Shown: one piece after another, positions 58,171 to 64,000 of the stretch | Layout: the number at the start of each line of letters is the position of its first letter | Numbering within the stretch: position 1 is the first letter of the stretch | From: Lytechinus variegatus | Lineage: Eukaryota; Echinodermata; Echinoidea; Temnopleuroida; Toxopneustidae | Direction of reading: 5' to 3' | Length of the DNA: 64,000 bases | NCBI RefSeq assembly: GCF_018143015.1 | Contig: NC_054752.1 | Location: forward strand, 4,141,216 to 4,205,215 | Notes under the pieces: model-generated | Told to the model about the DNA's origin: nothing | What the model saw: the letters and a program-made list of their open reading frames with translations, nothing else | The model's database searches: none | Made by a program: the position numbers and the translations under genes

Positions 58171-58747
58171 GGGGGGGGGGCCACTTACATTGACGAGTGG
58201 ATACCATGCGCGACCAAAAAAACACGTAAAAAGGATGTCCTTTTCACGATAGGGCACGTTACGTACGTAACGTGATAAGGGTGTCAAAAACACAAAAATA
58301 ATGAAAAAAGGGTATCTATTTCGCTAGGAAAATTACGTGTTTAGGGTCGAATTTGCGGGGATGGTAAAACAAATTAAAATGTTTTATAAAGGATGTCCTT
58401 TTGCCCCAATACTACGTGTTTAGAGTCTTATTTGTGCGAGGTGTAGAAGGTGAGGTCGTACCAAGGAGATATCACCTCTTGGTCGTACTAAACCAAATAA
58501 GGTAAAGCCAACGACCGAAGGACCCGTAACAATAAAACATTCCTGTACTTGTTTAGGGGTTCATTTCAGGGAATATTTGCCAAGAGTATCGTTTTGTTTC
58601 CAATACTTGTTAAGGGTAGTGTTTCACACGCCAATACTTGTTAAGGGGTGCATTTTCAGAATATGGAAATTACGTGTTTAGGGTGCTTTTCGAGACCCCA
58701 TGGTCGCGCATGGTATCCACTCGTGAATGGAAGTGGCCCCCCCCCGG
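58171..58747. mobile_element. TIR element between 12-bp direct repeats
   Basis: GGTGCCCGGGCG stands at 58159-58170 and 58748-58759. The ends are a G-run plus CCACTTACATTGACGAGTGG, mirrored by CCACTCGTGAATGGAAGTGG plus a C-run, then ATACCATGCGCGACCA inside. TACGTGTTTAGGGT-like words recur inside. Non-coding. Confidence 0.75.
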
Positions 58748-59186
58748 GGTGCCCGGGCGAAATTGGTTATGAAGACTCGCCGCCCGGTCGCCGAGCAGGC
58801 TTATGTTTAGAGGTTGTGATCTTAACCCCAAGGAAGAATAGCAGTATTTTGTCAATACAGCTGAATCGGGTGATCTTCCATTTATTGTATGTATCTCTCT
58901 TGTATATTGTATATTTTTTTAATCTGATTTCGGAAAAAAAAAAACAACAACAAGAACCTTACCTTTATATATTCGGATATCATCTGCTTAAACAAAAAGG
59001 AAGGATTGTGTTGTTTATCATCGTCATGCTGAGATTTCTGTTTCAATAAAATTTCATCACCTTTCAAAGAATCCGGAGAATTAAAAAAAAAATGAATTCG
59101 TGATTGTGATTAGCATTCGTGTTTCTAGTTTGCTATCACACGCGCTAAAAATCGTTATTAGCCTTCTCGTTCACTGGAATCATCAG

Positions 59187-59331
59187 GGTCCCGTTGCAGA
59201 AAGAGTTGCAATCAATCGCAACTCTAAAAATCACGCGCAATTTGATTTTCGACCAATCAACAACGCGCATTCGGGACTTGCGCATGATTTTTAGAGTTGC
59301 GATTGATTGCAACTCTTTCTGCAACGGGCCC
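59187..59331. mobile_element. Hairpin MITE (GGTCCCGTTGCAGAAAGAG ends)
   Basis: GGTCCCGTTGCAGAAAGAGT, then TGCAATCAATCGCAACTC, mirrored nearly perfectly by GAGTTGCGATTGATTGCA and ACTCTTTCTGCAACGGGCCC. The inner GCGCAA / TTGCGC words pair too. The three overlapping frames here are shadows of the palindrome. Confidence 0.85.
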
Positions 59332-60937
59332 CAGTACCACGCATCTTGGATCATGCGCAGTTCAACATTGAGAGTACATACAGCATGAGCATGCGCAATT
59401 CTCCCCATAAAAGTATATCGAAAATTTACGGAGCTAGAACAAAACTACACGGAGCTATTTCCATTTGCATCGATGCGTTTTCCTCAGTATTGAAATGATC
59501 TTTGTCACATGATCACAAATTGTTCAGTCGTTCATCTAGAATACTCGTGAATATTCATAATATGGATATAAATCAAATATAATGATCTAGATACATTAGC
59601 TACCGAATCTCTATTGTATTTGTTTACTTTTCCTGTTTTCTACCGAGCTACTAAACTGTATTCAAGCATTTTCATGTTTGTAGTCGTCGTGTAATTGAGG
59701 ATCATCAACAGGAAAAAAAAACTCTTTTTTGTTAGCTACAGTCCTCTTTTGAAGAACAGAGAGTACGAGTTATACCCACATTAATCAATTATTAAAATCC
59801 AATTACACCATTCCACCTGGAATTTTTTTAATCAAGTTTTCGACTGTGTAGGAAAACAAGGACACAATGAGACATCTCAAAATCTAATCGTCAAGATTAC
59901 TTTGGAAAATTGCTCAGACGTAATTAGCGAATTATTATAAATTAAGATTAATTAACAGCTTCTACACCTATACAAATCTGTTATTACTACCGCCTTTCTA
60001 ATATCCCTTATGAAGTTGCTTTCCATCTTTTCCCAGTCTTTCGCTTAATATTTCGTATTGATTTTTTTCTCTTTCAAACATGACTAGAAAATGTCCGTTT
60101 AAAAACACAGCATGATACAAATTTAATTTGTCATAATCAGATAATGAACATTACCAATTAAACGAACAATTAAAATTTTCGACAATTAAGCCTATTGATT
60201 TGATTTTGAATCACCCTACTCATTTATCAAAGATGTAAATTCTTCTCACACTATTGGCCTACCTCAATTACTTTTGTTGTTGAAAATTCCGCTACTCAGC
60301 CAATTCAAACTGTAAATCGACCAATCATTTTCATCTGTGGGTGGAAGAAATGGGGAAGAGTTGAAAGTACTTTTTTATACTTACCATATTTACATTCCCA
60401 CATTTATTCATGTAGGAGATAAATAGGGTGCTTTAGACGTTTCCTCCGTGATTGCAGAAAATCATGGCACACTCGTAAAGCAATGACATATAACAGCTTC
60501 AGAAACACTTCATATTCGTCATATTTTCATATAGACGGGTATCACGTCCTCTTCTATGTTTTGGATCTGTGTTCTACATTGTTTGATTTCGGTCCTATAT
60601 CCTCCATTTCCCACTTTTGATGGTCAGGGTAAAAGACGCCAAATGCTCTCTTGATGCTTGTTGCTAAGGATGCTGTACTGCTCATACCGGATTAACATTT
60701 CTACATTGCTGAGTGATTACAGAGAACGAGATATGAAAAAGTTTCTTTGAAGACAATAGGACATATTTTATAGAACGCTTTGAGAAAGGACAGCTCAGAC
60801 CCACCTCAAAGTCGAAATATTTTAATTCAAACTGACAGGAGACGATAGTGTATCCCCTTCCACGTCCTACACCAGAGTTGTTGCTGTAATTGTTTTTTTT
60901 TTGCTTACTTTGGTCCAAGATTTACTCTACCATTATT
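59332..60937. other. Gene-free 5' flank of the second receptor gene
   Basis: AT-rich; no exon or core promoter identified. The in-frame open stretch just before 60938 lacks an ATG. Confidence 0.4.
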
Positions 60938-62425
60938 ATGGCTGATGATCATATGGACGACCATCATATGGATGATGGTCATATGGATGATGATCATATG
61001 GGCGACCATCATATGGATGATGATCATATGGATGATGATCATATCATGGACCATCATGATCATATCATGGACCTACATGATCATATGGTCGAGACAGACT
61101 TCGATGAGCATAACGCATGTGAGGACGAGGCCCACGAACACCACGACGGGGATGTACACCAAGAGGAAATGACCAACAATGCGATCATCAGCTTGGTCTT
61201 TTACATCCTGGTCCTAGTCTCTGGCTTACCAGGAAATGCCATCATCCTGCAGACATACGCGTGGAAGAAACGGAAGACGAGCACCGATGTCCTCATCATG
61301 GCCCAAGGCACCATCGACTTCATCGCCTGCTCATTCACGCCTGCGTTCATCATCGAAAGCGGGGTCCCGGACCTACTGACATCCGCCTTGTGCAGGATGA
61401 AATTCTCTATAGAAGAGGTAACAGCTCTCACTTCGCTTTTCTTGACCACTCTGATCAGCGTCGAGCGTTACTTAGCAGTCTGCCACCCTATGCGACGTCG
61501 AGTGTCGGTACGGAAGTGGATTGCAGTTCTGGTAGTATTCGTTGTCCTCGCGACAGTATTCGCTGGTAGGTTTGCGAGTTTTGCTCTTGCTTGCTCCTTT
61601 CACGAGATGATGGTCTGCCAACAGCCAAAATCACTGGGTTACACGATATCCAAGACGGTGTTCTTCATCGTATCGTTTACGACGACAACCATACTTTACG
61701 CCCTCGTCTACGCTTTCCTCCGAAAGAGAGCGATGATCCACGCCGACCTGGTGAGCGGTCAACTCTCCCAAGCGGCAGTCGGCTCAAATCATCCAAGACC
61801 ACTCGTCGCGATGATCAGCCATGCAGGCATGAGTTCCAATCTCCACCAGTCGGGAGATGTAGGAAGTCATGAAAACAAAGTTGAAAGAATCCAAATTCCA
61901 TCGTCTTTGATGACTCCTGGATGTTCAAGTCAAACGAACTCCCCCCTGCCATCAAAAAAGGCATTTGGCGGGTCGAAGACGAAACCTGAATTGATAACCA
62001 CGGAACAGTCACACGATAGCAAGGGCCCGGCACGATTGCTTGCAACAAACACGGATTCCTATTCCACCCTACATCCTAAACAACAACAACAACATCGCTC
62101 TCTCGAGAAGGATCGACTTGCCGAGCCGAAGAGCCGAAAGGAATTCGATTTCGGACGGAAGACCACGAGGATGCTACTCGTCATGACGATGTATTTCTTC
62201 CTGACCTGGCTCCCGCATATCGTGATCATCCACATTCCCCATCACGTGATAGAAGAGAAGGGGGAAGAGATTCAGGGATTTTTTGCCCTGATTGGAATCC
62301 TTTTGACGGTGAGACTCACCAACCATACGGTCAACTTCTTCGTGTATTACCTGGTAAGCAACAGGTTCCGTAAAGACGTCAAGGACTCCTTCAAAGTGTG
62401 CGTGAACAGGATTGGCGGGAAATAG
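60938..62425 (+). CDS. Rhodopsin-like (class A) 7TM receptor with Asp/His/Met-rich N-terminus, intronless
   Basis: 495 residues from the first ATG of the frame. Residues 1-50 are 44 Asp, His or Met, largely in a five-residue beat (MDDDH). An acidic, His-rich part follows to about 78 with one Cys (61). TM1 has GN (99-100), TM2 Asp127, Cys152 precedes TM3, which ends ERY (176-178) in place of DRY. The third inner loop is long and Ser/Gln/Lys rich. TM6 follows DFGRKTTRMLLV and has LTWLP; TM7 has NFFVY in place of NPxxY. The blocks YAWKKRKTSTDxLIM and DFGRKTTRMLLV are shared with the receptor at 35807, so the two are paralogues. No signal peptide; TM1 likely acts as anchor. The outer tail could bind metal ions or respond to pH, which is inference. 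Ligand unknown. Confidence 0.9.
   Translation: MADDHMDDHHMDDGHMDDDHMGDHHMDDDHMDDDHIMDHHDHIMDLHDHMVETDFDEHNACEDEAHEHHDGDVHQEEMTNNAIISLVFYILVLVSGLPGNAIILQTYAWKKRKTSTDVLIMAQGTIDFIACSFTPAFIIESGVPDLLTSALCRMKFSIEEVTALTSLFLTTLISVERYLAVCHPMRRRVSVRKWIAVLVVFVVLATVFAGRFASFALACSFHEMMVCQQPKSLGYTISKTVFFIVSFTTTTILYALVYAFLRKRAMIHADLVSGQLSQAAVGSNHPRPLVAMISHAGMSSNLHQSGDVGSHENKVERIQIPSSLMTPGCSSQTNSPLPSKKAFGGSKTKPELITTEQSHDSKGPARLLATNTDSYSTLHPKQQQQHRSLEKDRLAEPKSRKEFDFGRKTTRMLLVMTMYFFLTWLPHIVIIHIPHHVIEEKGEEIQGFFALIGILLTVRLTNHTVNFFVYYLVSNRFRKDVKDSFKVCVNRIGGK
60944..61090 (+). repeat. In-frame 15-bp coding minisatellite
   Basis: Repeats of CATATGGATGATGAT and variants (GACCATCATATGGAT) encode the Asp/His/Met tail. 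The period is a multiple of three, so unit gain or loss keeps the frame. Confidence 0.85.
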
Positions 62426-62892
62426 TTCCGCAATGAAACAGTCCCACCAACAAAGCAGACTCCGAACCGACAGGTGGCATGTCGATGGAAATATCGCCAT
62501 GGGTTTGTTCAACATGGGTCCCGTAACCATGGTAATACAAAGGTCTGCGATTGATCTTACGTTTGATTTTTACGATTAATTGTACATTGTAGTCAATGGA
62601 ATCAATCGTACAAAAATGTTCTTCGATCATTGCAAAGTTTTGTGCTACCGGCCCCTGGAGACCTGGAGCCGATTTCGCCAGTGTGACGGCGCTATGATCA
62701 ATGACAGTTCCCAAAACAACAAAATTACTACTCGAGCATGTTCAAATTCTCAATTAAGCTGCGACTGTATATTTTCGCATCGCGCATAGTTTACATTATG
62801 TTCTACAATGTATGCTAATGTTTATATATTGTTTTTTTTCATTCATTTTATTTTTTTTACAGAAATCAATGTGATTCAATTTCTACTGTACA
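62426..62892. other. 3' flank of the second receptor
   Basis: Contains a partial hairpin of the GGGTCCCGT type near 62516-62660 (TCTGCGATTGATCTTACG and ATCAATCGTAC-type words). No gene. Confidence 0.4.
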
Positions 62893-63360
62893 GTCCGCCC
62901 CCACCCCCCCAAAAAAAAACGAAGCCAAGATTTATCGATGATTTATTATAACTTTATCACAAATTTGATAGAGAAATGACCTATCATTAATTTCAAAGTT
63001 TACATGGCTTAAAATATCTTTTTTCTGATATAAATAAATGTGATACCTTAGTCACATGTAAGTGAAAATAAATATTGAAGAAAGGAACCCAAAACAATAC
63101 TTGGCTGAAGGCATCTGAATTTCGAAAAGAAATTACATGTCTAAGAAGTTCAATCAATATTTGTTCTTTTGTTTGATAATTCAATCAAAGTAATGTTCAA
63201 GAAACTCAAATGAAGGCGATTTACAGGCTAGTCGTCAGATATGCTCAACACTCCCTTTTGTACCCTTTTTGTTAACCGTATATACGATAGCTTCGTTCGG
63301 AAATCCGTGAAAACGCATTTGTTTTTATGAAATCATGGAAATACTACTATAATTTCATAA
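62893..63360. mobile_element. Decayed relative of the 32498-33324 MITE
   Basis: ACAGTCCGCCCCC, then AAAAACGAAGCCAAGATTTA, GATAGAGAAATGACCTATCA and TATTGAAGAAAGGAACCCAA run in the same order as the left half of 32498-33324. The right half is mostly gone. Confidence 0.6.
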
Positions 63361-64000
63361 TTCATGGCGATTTCTTCATTTATCGAGTGACTTTCATTTT
63401 CCTATAATTTCCCCTTACCGCGATGTATATTTTTGGACTTTCTTTTCTCCTTCATCTCTTGAATCTTAAAATGCCTGATGAATTGCAGTATTGTGGGATT
63501 AATGTGTATCAGACGATGCCGATTGACGACTGCGGCATGTTAAGAGTTAATAAATGTGCGAATATTAGAAAGTGATAGATGGTTTTAAATATCATTGATA
63601 TCATGTGACTGTTTCCTAGCTTGGGGAAATCCAGAATCTGAAAGTCGAGGTTTTAATGCTTCCGGTTTGGGCGTTTCCTTGCTTTAATCACATTTTAAGA
63701 CAGGATCAAAATGCTGGTAAGAACAACAATAATGAGATTCTCATTAGCATGAAAACAATTTCATGCTATTGCTAAGGGGTCATTCCAAATGATATAATAA
63801 TTAATATTGATCTTGTTTATGATTTGGGCGATTTTTCGAAGAAAAAAAGGAGATGGAATCAGATCAAACTTGTCTAAGATAATTAAAGAGCAAGTCAGGG
63901 TACTCTTGCTAACATTAACTCACCTGTCCAGAAAATGGTCGTAGAGAGAGGAAAAAGAGAAAATTCTCATTTTCTTTTAAAGATTTCACTGTATCTTGAC
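63361..64000. other. Gene-free end of the window
   Basis: No gene, RNA or repeat end seen. Confidence 0.3.

Noticed and set aside
57561-58293. Several overlapping frames in the GC-rich block
   Set aside because: GC-rich sequence lacks stops by chance; frames overlap on both strands, cross an inserted element and show no domain.
59100-59498. Three overlapping frames of 60-90 codons
   Set aside because: They read through the hairpin MITE at 59187-59331 and mirror one another.

Overview
The window is eukaryotic and AT-rich. It holds spliced genes with canonical GT-AG borders, intronless rhodopsin-like receptors, many small terminal-inverted-repeat elements, tRNA-derived repeats and LINE remains. 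No operons, Shine-Dalgarno sites or CRISPR arrays are present. Lineage-type 7TM receptors, a RING-less B-box protein with a long coiled coil, and TGACCT-rich and GCTCACCTGAG-type repeats common in marine invertebrates suggest an echinoderm, most likely a sea urchin. This assignment is inference from gene style; no species marker was read.

Layout. 1-5.7 kb: tandem repeats, small inverted-repeat elements and a GTA microsatellite. 5.8-26.8 kb: a tandem segmental duplication carrying two intact two-exon genes on the minus strand for a P-loop sulfotransferase-like protein. Copy B has exons at 17148-17413 and 7038-7698; copy A has exons at 26246-26511 and 23567-24230. Copy B's 9.4-kb intron contains decayed + strand exons of a SAMD3-like gene family and several repeat blocks. 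Between the copies lies a broken R2-like LINE. Copy A carries a hAT-type insertion that copy B lacks, and its intron holds five DR1-type TGACCT pairs. 27.0-29.9 kb: two nested inverted-repeat elements, the inner one with 16-bp and about 48-bp subterminal repeat arrays. 31.4-34.3 kb: the last two exons of a SWIM zinc-finger gene, separated by an intron filled with a LINE scrap, a tRNA-type SINE, a TA-flanked element and a long fold-back.

35.8-37.1 kb and 60.9-62.4 kb: two paralogous intronless class-A 7TM receptors on the + strand. The second has an N-terminus built almost entirely of Asp, His and Met. Between them are TA-duplicating MITEs (some nested), CR1/L2-like LINE ends, a perfect 70-bp palindrome and the gene with the clearest history: a B-box/coiled-coil/beta-propeller-like gene (47940-51822) cut by a young 5'-truncated L1-like LINE with a perfect 12-bp target-site duplication. 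52-60 kb is dense in repeats, including a fold-back with two tRNA-like heads.

The intact coding set is therefore two sulfotransferase-like enzymes and two receptors, plus one B-box gene whose allele here is interrupted. The rest is mainly a layered record of mobile elements. Family names come from memory of motifs; no database search was run.
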